DNA of 64,000 nucleotides, taken from NCBI RefSeq assembly GCF_000151665.1, contig NW_013171866.1, forward strand, positions 1-64,000, read 5' to 3'. Shown piece by piece: positions 1 to 11,300 of the stretch. Position numbers and translations under genes: made by a program. The stretch is from Blastocystis hominis (Eukaryota > Sar > Bigyra > Opalinata > Blastocystidae). The stretch's first letter is position 1. Each line of letters starts with the position of its first letter. Below the pieces are notes generated by a model. The model was not told the DNA's origin, searched no databases, and saw only the letters and a list, made by a program, of their open reading frames with translations.

Positions 1-3
1 TAT

Positions 4-1408
4 CTAAGGCGTGGGAGACCCAACTCTGAGGGCATCCTGCGCACGGCCATGGTTGATAAAACCGCGGTGAACCAACGAGAAGGCAGCAATACCCACCGAG
101 GCCTAGATCTCACGCCCACGAAAGGGGAGGGAATACGAGGAAGAGCAGGACAAACGAAATGTTGTGTACGATCATGTACTTCACGTTGGTATCCGAGTTG
201 ATCATATGGCCGATGGAGGTCGCCTTCATTGCGACGAGCTTGTGCTTCTCTCGGTAGAAGTGGTAGGCAAAATAGAGAAGCTCCACGCTGACGCAGCAGG
301 TGACGGGGGAGAGGATGGAGAGGAGGTCGGTGGAGATCACGATTCTACTTGCGACGCACAAAGTCAATCTACCCGACGAGAATTCCGGCCAGGTGGCCAA
401 AGAAAGAGGAAATGGGAACGATCAGCTTCATCACGACGAGAAGCACGAACGGATACAAATTGATGCGAATCCTACGCATCAACAACCCTGTGCAAGTCGA
501 CGGGAAAGGGAGAAGCTTGAATTCGTAAGTGGGAAAGCACATTCCGTAGAGATTCACGGGACACTGGGTATCTCCTTTCAAGATAATCGTCGTCATTAGA
601 GCGAACAGCACGCAAGAATAACCCAGTCCCCAGACGGATTTTCCATGTTCGAGGTTCATCTTGTCTGCCAGCCAGACAAGAAAGAGATGCACGGCTTGGG
701 TCATAACCACCAGCCAGAGATTGATGCTAAAAATGATCGCGATGTGGCAAGCAGCTACAAGAAAAAGCGAGACGATCCCCAGATGATTTCGAGAGGAACC
801 AGACCGATCAAACTACTCAAATTCAGTCCAACATGCAATAAATCCAAGTGGCTAAAAGATGCTGTGATGACACGCCACACCTCGCCTTTCTCCATCACTG
901 AACTGTAGCTCACTGCCACTTCCGTGGCATCCACGTTCTTATCCCACAGCCAGAAAAAGATAAGTGCAATTACCACAGTGAACAAGGAAATCATCGGAGC
1001 GTTCGTGACGTGGTAGACGATTTGATTTTTCGAGTAAACTAAATAGTAAAAACAAAAACAACAACAAAAAGCACTTACAAACGGGAGCTGCTGTATATCG
1101 GCTCGGAAACAGCACTGTGTATTTCGAAAATGTTACATTACACGTAACAGATTCAGAATTAGAATTAGAAGACAGAGCAGCTAGATTATACAACTCTTCC
1201 CAAGCATACCGTTATCATCATTCAACAAACTATCCACTAAGCCATTTCCTGCTATCCAAATTTGATTTGTCTTTCTATCTCTTTTCAAAGAGTAGGCAGA
1301 GTCCGAAAATTGCAACGGCCTTCGACTGAACATTCTATAGTTGTCATAAACAACGCGCTTGCTCGTCGTGATAACAGGCTGTAACACACTCACACTCCTT
1401 TTCGACAT
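4..1408 (-). CDS. Rhomboid intramembrane serine protease, RHBDL4/RHBDD1-like
   Basis: Multi-pass membrane protease that cleaves within or next to membrane segments. The conserved core reads WRVITASFSHLDLLHVGLN, then the catalytic-serine segment GLGYSCVLFAL, then the catalytic-histidine segment SFFGHLAGILVG, in the order and spacing of the RHBDD1 family. Introns of about 29, 40, 32, 28 and 34 nt, inferred by eye, join the pieces. After the histidine helix the frame continues through further hydrophobic segments to a TAG at positions 4-6. The serine motif is GYSC where rhomboids usually have GxSG. The first about 70 residues before the first helix match nothing I know, so the start (ATG at 1408) is less sure than the core. 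ER location is inferred from the family. Confidence 0.8.
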
Positions 1409-2364
1409 TTCTCCATTTATACTGCATCGAATGAAATAACAATATCAATACGAGTAATAAATACCGTTCAAATCGTTCCTACTACAGCCATCAAGACGAA
1501 TGCGTTCCACGTTCGACAAATTCCCATAAACAATGAAAGGCAACACAACACAAGCAAAGAGACACAAAAATACAAGGGGACGCACGACTTTCATCGCAAA
1601 AATATACCCCACCTGGGACTCGAACTCAGAATCTTCTGCTTAGGAGGCAGATGCCTTATCCATTAGGCCAGTGGAGTCATCATAAAATGTTGATAGTATT
1701 TACACATATCCCCAACTATTCGTTCTCTTTTCCATAAACCTTTTCACATCAGATTGAATTTGATTTGTACCAACTCTGTAGATAGTACTCTTCTTTTTTG
1801 GCACAACAAGGAGTACGGAATGGATGGTTCTTACGATCTTCATAGTGCTTGGATTCCTGTGTTTTTATCCATACAGGTGATCAAATAATGAGAGGGCTAG
1901 AAAGAGTTGTAAATCATTTGCCTAGAAATAGGTATACGAGTTAGTTTATCGAAATAACAATACATACTCCCTACAGATTGTAGAATCTACTTATAGAGTG
2001 TATCAGCATTGTAATACGGGTTGTTCCTGAAGTGAGAACAACTACCTCTTTACAATATGTGCTATTTTGCATTTGCAACTCAATATCCTCGGGGTAGACA
2101 ATTGTGTGATTATACTACCAAACATTACCAAGTGTGTGAAGCAAATTCAGATAATACATCCTCGTTATTTATTTGATAATGTTTTTTCAGTCTTCCAAAG
2201 AAAATGAAATCCACTACAGACTTTCCAAAGTCTGCAAATAGATGCTATTAAAGCTACAATGAGGTCGCATCGATTTCACACTTTACCACCACTAACAACA
2301 ACAACAACATGCGCTTCTTCACCAATAGAAGCACATCACTGAGTCAAGGAGGAAAATGTATTCA
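1409..2364. other. Intergenic stretch
   Basis: AT-rich spacer between the rhomboid start and the UBA-like gene end. It holds one tRNA gene (1605-1677). I see no other gene, repeat array or conserved site. Confidence 0.5.
1605..1677 (-). tRNA. tRNA-Arg, anticodon CCU
   Basis: Read on the minus strand, the 73-nt segment folds as a cloverleaf. The acceptor stem is ACTCCAC/GTGGGGT (one G-U pair) with discriminator A. The D-arm is GCC..GGC, the anticodon stem TCTGC/GCAGA encloses loop CTCCTAA, and the T-loop is TTCGAGT. The anticodon CCT decodes AGG. The D and anticodon arms closely resemble eukaryotic tRNA-Arg(CCU). No intron and no encoded CCA. Confidence 0.93.
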
Positions 2365-3215
2365 TCAAACAGAACAAAATGCTACGTATCGCTGGACCCA
2401 TTCATCCATATTTCGGTTGCTCTCCAAATACTGCAATGTAGCTGTGGCCAAATCAAGATTCATCATATCGCAAATAGTCACCAGGTTGTCCTGGTCCTGC
2501 TTACTCAGCAGCACCATCTGATAATTGGGACTACAGGTGATTAATCCACCCCTAAAAGCTCTATACTCTTTTGGATGTGGCAAGTCAGGTGATCGCTCGA
2601 GATAACTCTCAAACAAATCGGTGTTTTCCCTGAATATCTACTCTCACACGGAATATAAAAACGAACTCTGTACAATTTGTTGTCCATGCTCTGCAGTTTA
2701 CTGAAGAAAAGGGAGTGGAGAGAGCGGTTGCCTCTCAAATCGCATAGAGCAGACGTATAAAGGCCTCCCTGGATACAGCGCTCAGCATATTCCCTATCGG
2801 TTTCTTGTCTGGTTTCAAACACCGGAGTCGCCTTGGGGATGATCGGGGTTGAGGATCTCTTAAAAGAATGGGCCAATGAAGGGTTAAAAGATCCATTGCA
2901 CATTCCATTATAAATATTAGGCTGGGCTATCTCGACGGACTTTGTCTTAACGTAGCACATGAGAGAGCTCGATTCATCAGCCTCATATTTGCTTGGGGTC
3001 TCATTTTCCCCAATCAAGATTCCTTCGTAAAACTATGTTATATTTAGGAATGGTTACTACTAGATAAACGTCTGCGCTCCCTAATCCAGTGTAGTCACAA
3101 ATAACCTGAGTCAGATATTCACCCTATATAACAGCATCCAAATAGCGCCTACAGACTTCTCGTGCCCCTCAGGAATCGTTAAACTTTGAAAAGGAGGATA
3201 GAAAGAGACTTCCAT
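2365..3215 (-). CDS. Unrecognised protein with a C-terminal UBA-like domain
   Basis: Starting at ATG 3215, inferred introns of 29, 28 and 44 nt join one protein. The N-terminus reads LTIPEGHEKSGEYLTQVICD and looks like a small ubiquitin-like fold. The last about 45 residues (LVTICDMMNLDLATATLQYL, then NMDEWVQRY) fit a UBA helix bundle of the type IxxxxxxtgxdxxxAxxyLxxxxxnxexAvxxy. UBA-like domains bind ubiquitin or ubiquitin-like folds. The middle holds no motif I recognise. The end is ambiguous: a genomic TGA lies at about 2365, but TGTTTGAT, one base off the usual 3'-end motif, sits four bases after an in-frame T, so the mRNA may stop five codons earlier. Confidence 0.6.
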
Positions 3216-3253
3216 AATAAAATAATCTAACTTCGCATAACGGAAAAGTCTGT

Positions 3254-3261
3254 AACAAACA
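3254..3261 (-). terminator. 3'-end (polyadenylation) motif TGTTTGTT
   Basis: Exact motif on the minus strand about 30 nt past the TAG of the CH+LIM gene. Confidence 0.7.
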
Positions 3262-3290
3262 ATTCCCTTATTACACATCACATCCATCTA

Positions 3291-4287
3291 CTAATTCACG
3301 GGTGCCTCCAGCTTGAACGCGGGCAGCTTCTTATAGCAGGCCTTGCAATAGGGCTTGTCATCTCTCTCGAACTGCTCTCCCTGCGCGATGGAGTGTCCGC
3401 ACTGCACGCACACGAAGCACAGTTTATGGTAGGACTGTCCGTGGAAGGTGACCATCTCGGCAGGGTACACCGTCTTTCCGCAGGTGGCGCACTTCACCAC
3501 CGTGGGTTTGAACAGATCGCGCATCGCCTCCGCGTTCTTGCTCAGCACCGGCGTGTGGCGCTCGTTCTCCTCCACGCGGTACGAGCCCTTCGCGCTGTAC
3601 TCCGCCTTGTTCGGACGGGTGCCGTACAGCTGCTCGTAGCACTTCGGGCACAGCGGCTTGTTATTGTGGTCGCAGTAGTCGCCGCCGCCGATGATGTTGC
3701 CGCAGTTCAGGCACTTGAAGCAAAGTTTGTGGTACACTTCGCCCAGAGCGGTGAAGCGCTCAGTGAACATGACTGGCTTGTGGCAGGTGGGACAGATAGG
3801 ATTTTCGCTTGTGGTGTCCAGAACCACACGCTCCACCTCGCCCTGGCGGTTGTAGGTCATCTTACCACCAATGAAATAGGGACCCTCAAACTCTTCCACC
3901 GATGCAGAGTATCTTCCCACACTGAGGATACACATGCACACCTTCTTGAAGTTCTTCAGCTCGTACAGATCGTTCACACAGAACAAATCCATCTCGGGGC
4001 AGCCGATGCTTCGGGCAAAGGAAATGAAAGCGCTAACGTTCTCGCGCTCCAAAAATACAGCACCGTGATTGATCTGAGATTCAAAAAAGAAGCGTAAACT
4101 TACCTTACGAACACTTCCAGGACGAATAATGTTGGCAAGTCTGCAAATAACCTCTCCGTTGCGGAGAGCGTTCTGGAATTCTTCCTCGTCGTCAGGGAAC
4201 TGCTCTCCCATAACCTCCTGCATCCAATCACGAGTGACCTACGCCTCAGGAATGCTCAAAAGAGACTACAATCCAATGGTCAGACAT
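3291..4287 (-). CDS. Calponin-homology plus double-LIM protein
   Basis: Probable actin-cytoskeleton scaffold. From ATG 4287, introns of 31 nt (after MSDHWI) and 30 nt (after PGSVRK) are removed. The first about 110 residues are a single CH domain, including TRDWMQEVMGEQFP and NGEVICRLANIIRPGS, as in calponin and transgelin. Two LIM zinc fingers follow: CPTCHKPV..HKLCFKCLNC..CPKC and CATCGKTV..HKLCFVCVQC..CKAC, with all eight ligands of each finger present. CH+LIM combinations occur in protist and animal actin-binding proteins. A genomic TAG ends the frame and TGTTTGTT lies about 30 nt downstream. Confidence 0.88.
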
Positions 4288-5241
4288 TGATCCACAAAAA
4301 ATACAAAAACGATAGAGAATAATGTACTTTTCACGTTGATTACTTAACGTATCAAATCATGTCGGCGCACCTATGTATGACGTACATGTTTGTTTTATCA
4401 TCCGCAACTAACAGGCTGCGGATACTGCCGTTGGAAAGAAAGGGGTCTGAACGTGTTTCACACAAACAGCGAGCTAAACTAACAGATCATCTTCTTTATA
4501 CTTGAATACATTGACCCCTCCGAGAGATAGCGGGGATGCATCGCATCTCTCAAATACTCTCTGGTTTTCCCTGTGTTTCCGTGTCTTTTGCCTGCCTTGT
4601 AGCGCTTCAGCTACGAGATCAACTTCACCTCCCAAACCGAAACCTTTCCAGTTCCCGTAAACTCAAAGCGCTTCACTACACTTCGTTTCGATTTTAATCC
4701 AGTTCCAAAATCACGAGCAAACTACCTGTTACGTTCCTTCTCGCTTCTAGTACCATCGAGTTGCCAAGTACAGACGATATGGAAGGAAGCAAGGGTGAGA
4801 AGCTACGAGCCGAAGCAACCGTAGATCTCAGCAAGCTAAATCTTAACACATATTTCCATGCTATACAAACCGAGAGAATTCATTGATGAACAAGAATACG
4901 CCTATTCGAGGCAAAAGGAAACAAAATTCTGACTAATCACTTGAACAAAACAGCAGGTTGTACTAAGATGGGTATTGTCTGTGGGAAATACAAAGAGGGG
5001 GTTAATTGTGCCAATTGTCTATGACCAGGAATCAACAATTGAAAAGTGGAATGAAACACGGGAATCAGATGTGTGTACTTCTTTCTGTTATGCTAACAAG
5101 CAATGATTGTGCAAGCTGAGCACAAAAGCGAGCATTGAATGGTTGTTTAGTGATTTGGGATTATCGATTCATGAATAGGAGGATATCAATCAGCAGGAAA
5201 TACCACTTTTCGCTATCTCTGCTACCTGCCTACCAGTCTGT
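4288..5241. other. Intergenic stretch
   Basis: No supported gene. It contains a perfect short hairpin near 4520-4550 (GAGAGAT paired with ATCTCTC) and another near 4420 (CCGCA/TGCGG). A non-coding RNA is possible but I could match no family. A 52-codon frame from the ATG near 4535 on the plus strand has no support. Confidence 0.4.
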
Positions 5242-5361
<120 letters not shown>

Positions 5362-5389
5362 CCACCCTTCATCGTTCTGTCAGGAGTAA

Positions 5390-5397
5390 AACAAACA
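5390..5397 (-). terminator. 3'-end motif TGTTTGTT that sets the stop of proteasome alpha-1
   Basis: The last codons read GCT CTG ACC CAG T, then GGAT, then TGTTTGTT. There is no genomic stop before the motif. Cleavage after the T (or after TG) would make TAA (or TGA) from the poly(A) tail. Confidence 0.8.
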
Positions 5398-5401
5398 ATC
5401 C

Positions 5402-6370
5402 ACTGGGTCAGAGCATTCACATACGGCGCGATTTCCTCTTCGCTCAATTCGCGGAACGGCAAATCCACTCCCACCACGGCTACCGAGCAGTTTTCCTTTG
5501 TCATTTTCTGCATCACACTCCCTTTCTTCGCTTCCCTACCGAATCGCCCTGCACGCAGCCCTTCAACGCATCCAGCACGATGCTAATCAGCTCGTCGAGC
5601 GTCACTGCTCTTCACTCCATTCCATTCCATTCATACAATCATCGCTCACCGTCACCACGTTCGTTTCTTCGTTCAAAAAACGTCGAGACAGAGCTGTCTT
5701 CGCGCTCTGACTGCGAGAACCGATCGCACACGCACTGTATTCGAGGTACTCGCCAGAGGGAGATGTATGGAAGAGATGAGGACCTTTGGACTAGAAAGAA
5801 ATCAACGAAAGAATAAAAGAAAAACGTCCACACCGCCGATCAACAAACCAACACCGTAAGGACGACGTTCGTATGTGAGAGTACAGAAATGCTCTTCTAG
5901 ACATCAGAAAAAAAGTATTTTTAAAAAATCACTCTCTGCTACTTGACGAACCAGCATCTCCATAGGCATCTTTCGGCCGTAAACGTACTCGTGGTCCATG
6001 CATTCTGTTCTCATATATCTAATGGTGGTTGTAATCTAGGGTGAAATACTTTGATAGTGCTCTAGCATCTGCAGTTAAACCGGACATTGCGATTCCCATG
6101 TGTGTATCGATTTCTACAATCTTTCGTTGGTATGAAGCAAGCTCGTTTGGTCGTCTACATGCTTATCTCACTCCAGAAGAGCGTACCTGCGGAAAGCACC
6201 AAGAACGACATATTTATTCGTACGAATGCCGCAGCATGCACTCCCTTGCTTCTCGGCTTCCATCGCATATTTTACCTACACTCTTAGATAGAAGTAGAGT
6301 CTTTGACTTGATGTAGTTTTCCTTCGGGAGACCAAACCGTGACATCCGTATCGTATTTATTCCCGTGCAT
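5402..6370 (-). CDS. PSMA1: 20S proteasome subunit alpha type-1 (alpha6)
   Basis: Alpha-ring subunit of the 20S core. Removing seven introns of about 29-45 nt gives, in order, [16 protein letters not shown], the alpha-subunit signature [70 protein letters not shown] and the C-terminal [20 protein letters not shown]. This is colinear with animal and plant PSMA1. Start ATG at 6370. The junction before [13 protein letters not shown] is not resolved to the base: GTGACG occurs at both ends of that intron. The protein ends at YVNALTQ. No genomic stop precedes the TGTTTGTT motif, so the stop is inferred to be made by polyadenylation. Confidence 0.9.
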
Positions 6371-6580
6371 TGAGAACAAGTGATCGAAATTATGAGAAGA
6401 AATATGGGACAAACTCTCTGTTTTAGGTTTTTCAAGGATTGATGATGGAATATGAAAGCAAGAAGTATGTATCTGCTCACAATTGGAAGGAAGATCCGTT
6501 TCAGAATAGGTTGCCAACTTTGCGAAGAGTTGGAGTTGAAATTATCCCAAATCCATGTTGAAAACAATCGTTATCTATAA

Positions 6581-6640
6581 ATTAGTATTATTATTATTAT
6601 TATTATTAGTAGTAGTAGTAGTAGAGTAGTAGTAGCAGTA
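6581..6640. repeat. (ATT)n(AGT)n trinucleotide microsatellite
   Basis: A run of ATT triplets passes into AGT triplets with a single interruption. Confidence 0.95.
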
Positions 6641-6685
6641 ATATCACTGCTATCATTAGTCTACTTCCTATTCACTCCATCTCCT

Positions 6686-6693
6686 AACAAACA
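6686..6693 (-). terminator. 3'-end motif TGTTTGTT
   Basis: Exact motif on the minus strand about 55 nt past the TGA of the RPEL-like gene. Confidence 0.65.
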
Positions 6694-6748
6694 ACACAAC
6701 ACAACGCAACACAAGTTTCATGTACACCTTATACGCCTTTCTCCCTCC

Positions 6749-8071
6749 TCACTTCACCATCTCCAGGATTCCCTTTTCATACTACACACCTCACTCTCTC
6801 TCCTTATCCTCACATTCTCATAACTGCTCGTCTTCATGTACTCCGCAGCCAACCCCAGCAGCTTCATCCGCTTGTCTCCCTGCAGCATCGCCACCAATCG
6901 ATCGTACTCCTCCGCCGTAATCTACTCTCCACACTCTCTCCCTCTCCCACCTTGCCGACGATCATCAGTTGCTCGAAGCTGGACATCAGCAGCGACGTGT
7001 ACACCTTCATCAGCGGCGAGTTCTCCGCCACCTTCACTCCCTGCTTCGACTCCTCGCTCAGACTCTCGTACACTCCCGGCAGAATCTCCTTCAGCTCCTC
7101 CGGGGTCGGTCGCTGCAGCAGTCTGCGTCAAATCCCGCGGGAATCCCTACTTCTGCTCCACCGAGGACTTCTTGAACTGCATGTCCAGCTTCTTCTCGGT
7201 GGGCTGCAAACTCGCAGCCATCTGGTCTATCGCTGAGTCCGTTTCCACGTTTCTACGTCCCATCATCTTGCCCTGCTCCATCAGAACGCTCTCATCGGGA
7301 CGGTCGGACAGCGATCGATTCAGCTGCAGTGAAGGAAGAGCGGAACTAAAAACCTGGTCTTTCTTCATGTTGCGCTCTAACGAAGCGACGTTCGCGCGAA
7401 TCGACGGGGCGATCGAGGGATTCACTGCGCGTCACACTCCGAGCCAGGAGATACTCTGAATACCCGCCTCGACGAGCGTGTTCATGTCCGAGCGCTCTTT
7501 CAGACCGCGGTTCACGGCGTCTTTTTTCATGTTATGCTCCAGTTCCACCATTCGGCTGGCCAGAACGCTCGAGTCGGAGTTGCGGAGGATTCCACGCTCC
7601 TCAAGGGCGGATGGATCGCTGCGGTGATCCAGCTCGCGATGAAGCTGAGCGATAAAAAACAGGAATAAGGGAAAGATACGGAATCCTTCTTCATCTCCTT
7701 TTCAACAGACTTCACACGAGACGCCAAGGAAGGAGCAACCGAGGTACCTATGGATTGTGGGTCGAAAGGCACGGATTACTGATAAAGCCCTTTGACTCCA
7801 TCTCTTCCACAGAGTGGCGCTTCTCCAATTCTGCGTGTACCTACAAAATTAAATCAGATTTCGCAAGATCCATACAGAATCCTTCTTCATCTCTCTTTCA
7901 AGGTCATGTGCCTTGGCTTGCAACGCGGGAGCAATCACGGGTGCTGGAACATGAAACAAGAATATCGCGCTCACCAGGACGCTCCTCAGGTTTCAGAGAA
8001 GATTCAAGTTTAGCAACACGCTGTTCCACTGTCTACAATAGATTCCAACAGAAAAACAGCACTTCTGACAT
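6749..8071 (-). CDS. RPEL-like repeat protein, probable actin-monomer binder
   Basis: From ATG 8071 (MSE, 30-nt intron, TVEQRVAKLESSL) to TGA 6749, about nine introns of 28-44 nt are removed. The protein is built from about five units: a basic helix ending in EMKKDS or NMKKDQ, followed by an RPEL-like helix. The helices are HAELEKRHSVEEMESKGFI, HRELDHRSDPSALEERGIL, NRGLKERSDMNTLVEAGV, NRSLSDRPDESVLMEQG and QKLLQRPTPEELKEILP. They fit the RPEL pattern LxxxLxxRPxxxELxxxGIL known from MRTF and Phactr proteins, which bind G-actin; only two keep the literal RP pair. The C-terminus is a helical tail ending EKGILEMVK. Actin binding is inferred from the motif alone. Confidence 0.7.
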
Positions 8072-8348
8072 ACAAAAGATAGAAAATAAACAATAATGAG
8101 GAGGATATGAACGTTAAATTAGTGCGCACCAATTTGGGAGAAATCAAATCCATGAAGTAATGTGTAACGAAACAGGCCGCCCCGGGAATAGGTTGATGTG
8201 CTCTACGTAAATGATTCTTTTATATAGTTTTTTGAAGAATAAAACGAATACCAGTGGGTGCAAAGTCTAATTTTAGGAATACACTAATTATTTCTTGATA
8301 TCTTGTTGTCTGTGAACTAAATTCTTTGATATTGCCACTATCTGCATA

Positions 8349-11300
8349 ATGTTCAATTGGTTTAAGCCAAAGGTTGATCTTTCTCTGAAACGAATGAAGT
8401 GCTTGTTTGACAAAAGTTCTATTTTGTAGGGAGTTGCACAAGGAGATTATTCGTCTTCATGATGTTCCCGGAATTGCTGCAGACAACGAACTTACTGAGG
8501 TCTTACGAGAACTTGCTGAAATTATGATCCACGGAGAAAAGAAGAGCGATTCGTATTTTGAGTAGGTTCCTAGGGAATATTGGGCAAGCACTCATCTTGA
8601 ATGTAGATTTTTCTTAGAGGAAAACATAATGCAAGATATCATTAGCATTATCAAGCAAAACCGAAGTAACAAAATCAAGATCCAGATCATACAAACAATT
8701 TCCATCCTCATTCAGAACATCAAAAACCGAACCTCTTTATGTAAACTTCGTAGTCCTACGATATTGTCTAGTTTTCATCTTGTCAAACAACCACATCAAC
8801 GATTTGATCACTACACCCTTGGATTTCTTGGATGAAGATGTCGTGTCTCAGTATATTTCGTTTTTGAAACTTCTCTCCATGAATCTCACTCCAGATACTG
8901 TACAATTCTTCTATAATTATGTTTGTTCTTTGTGTATTTGTCTCTCCATTTAGACAAAATCGGCTGATTCTTTCCCCCTATTCTCTATCTGTAGCAAGTT
9001 CTATGACCATCCCGAGCCCATGGTTCGAATTGCTGTTCGAACCATCACATTGAATTGTTTGAAAGGTAAAAAAAAACAACGTGATGTTCACTGTAGTGAA
9101 CGACAAGAACATCGTGAAGTACATGAGCCAGCCCAGCACATTGAAGTACTTCAAGAAGCTGGTCTACTACGTGATTTCGTTAGTGGTAACCATGAACAGC
9201 ATGGTGGAATCGAAGTAACTCATTGGCAATGGGGTTGATTTGTAGCAGCTTTGCTCGTGTTGGAGAAATTAGCAACAACATCATCGACCAACTCTTATTC
9301 CTGCAGGATGTGCTCAATATTCAGGTGCCTTGCGTGAACGACTATTTGAAGGACGTTCTAGTGAAGGAGTTTTTCACTCGCTACTGCTACGAAGTGATTC
9401 AGCCTGACTGCAATATGGTAAAAATGAAAAAGAGAAAACTGAGCCGTAGCCGTTGATTCAGCTCCGAACGTCGTTGTTTCTGCTCAGCAGCGTGTTGAAC
9501 GCCATGAAAGAAATATCCTTTGCATTGGAGTGGAGTCAACACATATTCGTTCCTTCACTTCACCCTGATCTCCAGAAAGATCTTCTCTCCATGCTCTTCC
9601 CTGAAACGGACCATGAGAATGAGATTTATCATCCTGGAAGGCAGGATAGTACCCATACAATCTCCCGTCGCATGTCAATGTAGTTTTTTACTTGGTTCGT
9701 GTAATCAATCGTAGAATCAATCTTTCTCCCGCTCCACGTGGTGTGCATTCGGAAAGCATTGCGTTGATTACCGTTATTGTAAGGTTATCAGAGACGAATC
9801 AGTGGTAGTCAACTCCCTCGCCCAGTCCTTCAACTTCCCCAAGATCACCCCAAGAAGAGAATGAAAAGATTGCAGGTGAGGACTTCAAAGCGTCGGAGGA
9901 GACAAAAGAAGAAGCTGAAAAAGAATCGAAACCAGAAGAAGCTGAAAAAGAATCGAAACCAGAAGAAGCTGAAAAAGAATCGAAACCAGAAGAAGCTGAA
10001 AAAGAATCGAAACCAGAAGAAGCTGAAAAAGAATCGAAACCAGAAGAAGCTGAAAAAGAATCGAAACCAGAAGCAGTTCGGATAGAAGGGCAATCAAAAT
10101 CCATACAAGGTGAAGCCCAAAGAATTGTAGCCGAGAGAAAATCGGACACTGCAATTTCCCCTATAATGAATGAAATTGTTTGGGTATCTTCCGAATCAGA
10201 GGATGAAGACCATGTTTTGGTGGTGGAATCCGACAAGGATGACAAGGATTCCGCTTCTCATCTTGTCCACCATAAGCACAATCTTAGTTACGATGTTTCT
10301 TCAGCTACGCCTACTATCCACCATCAATCCTCTCTCTCTGAAGACCTTTCATCTCATACTCTTGTAGAGCCTTCAAGGTCTTCTGAACCTTCCAATACCG
10401 CCACTTTTTCATTCAGTTGTCAGCTCCTTCATTGTCTCGATGTACCCGATGTATCGATGATTCTCATCTCTCCTATTGTAGGACGTGCAGCGTCTTCAAG
10501 TGGTGCTTGCTCTCATGTCGGCCTTCCATCAGAGCGTTTATAACGGACTCACCGCTTTAGCTCAGCGCGAAGTACTGCAAGTCCAAGCTGCACACAACCC
10601 AGATGACGAACTACACGAGATCGATTCGCCCTCTGTGAGCGGTTATTTCCTTTGTAACGAGTCTTACGCTCCACTTGTGTACTCGGCACTCTGCAAAGTG
10701 CTTCAAGGAGAACAGCTGCGAGTTGTCACAGCTCAAACCTGCGTCTATGTGCTTCGCTACATTCTTACGAACCGAATCTACGGCGAAACGCTTCCTTACT
10801 CCTTCATTGAAGAGTTCGCTGTGATGTTTCGCTTCATTCTATCTTCCATCTAGTCTGAAAGAACGCGCAGCTCGTTCCCTCGAATGCCTCCGATCGATCA
10901 AAGCGTATCTCGCCAACACAGAAGACCTGGTGTATTCCTTCCTGATCGCCTGCTCTCAGACCGATCAAACGACTGGAACCGGCGCAGCTTTCATGGCCAA
11001 CTTCGATTTCCGCGGCATTCTAGAAAACGTATCAAACACAAGCCACGGTTATTGCTAGACTGTGGGGCTTCTACCGATGGAGAGCGTTACAAACACCAAG
11101 TCCGTGTCGGTTCCTCCCATTTATCGTTACGAAGAGCCAAAGAACTCGGATATTTCGCAGTTCTTTGCCACTTTCTCGCTTCAACTTCGCATCTATCTGC
11201 TTCTCCGTGCGTTTTTCTTCTATGTAATTCGCAAACAACTCGTGGTTCTCCCTCCATCGGCGTTCCATCCGGTCGTATTCTCTCCAGCCGATGAGAATAC

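Larger units (their letters stand above)
6371..6748. other. Intergenic stretch with 3' end of the next gene
   Basis: Upstream region of proteasome alpha-1 and downstream region of the RPEL-like gene. It holds a trinucleotide array and one 3'-end motif, and no gene that I can support. Confidence 0.5.

Noticed and set aside
4500-4640. U5 snRNA-like start (ACTCTCTGGTTTTC) and hairpins
   Set aside because: The invariant U5 loop (GCCTTTTAC) is absent, and no U1, U2, U4 or U6 signature fits either.
9799-10245. Antisense frames over the 27-bp repeat (Ser/Phe-rich runs)
   Set aside because: Repeat DNA is open in several frames; only the plus frame continues into the CLEC16A-like protein.
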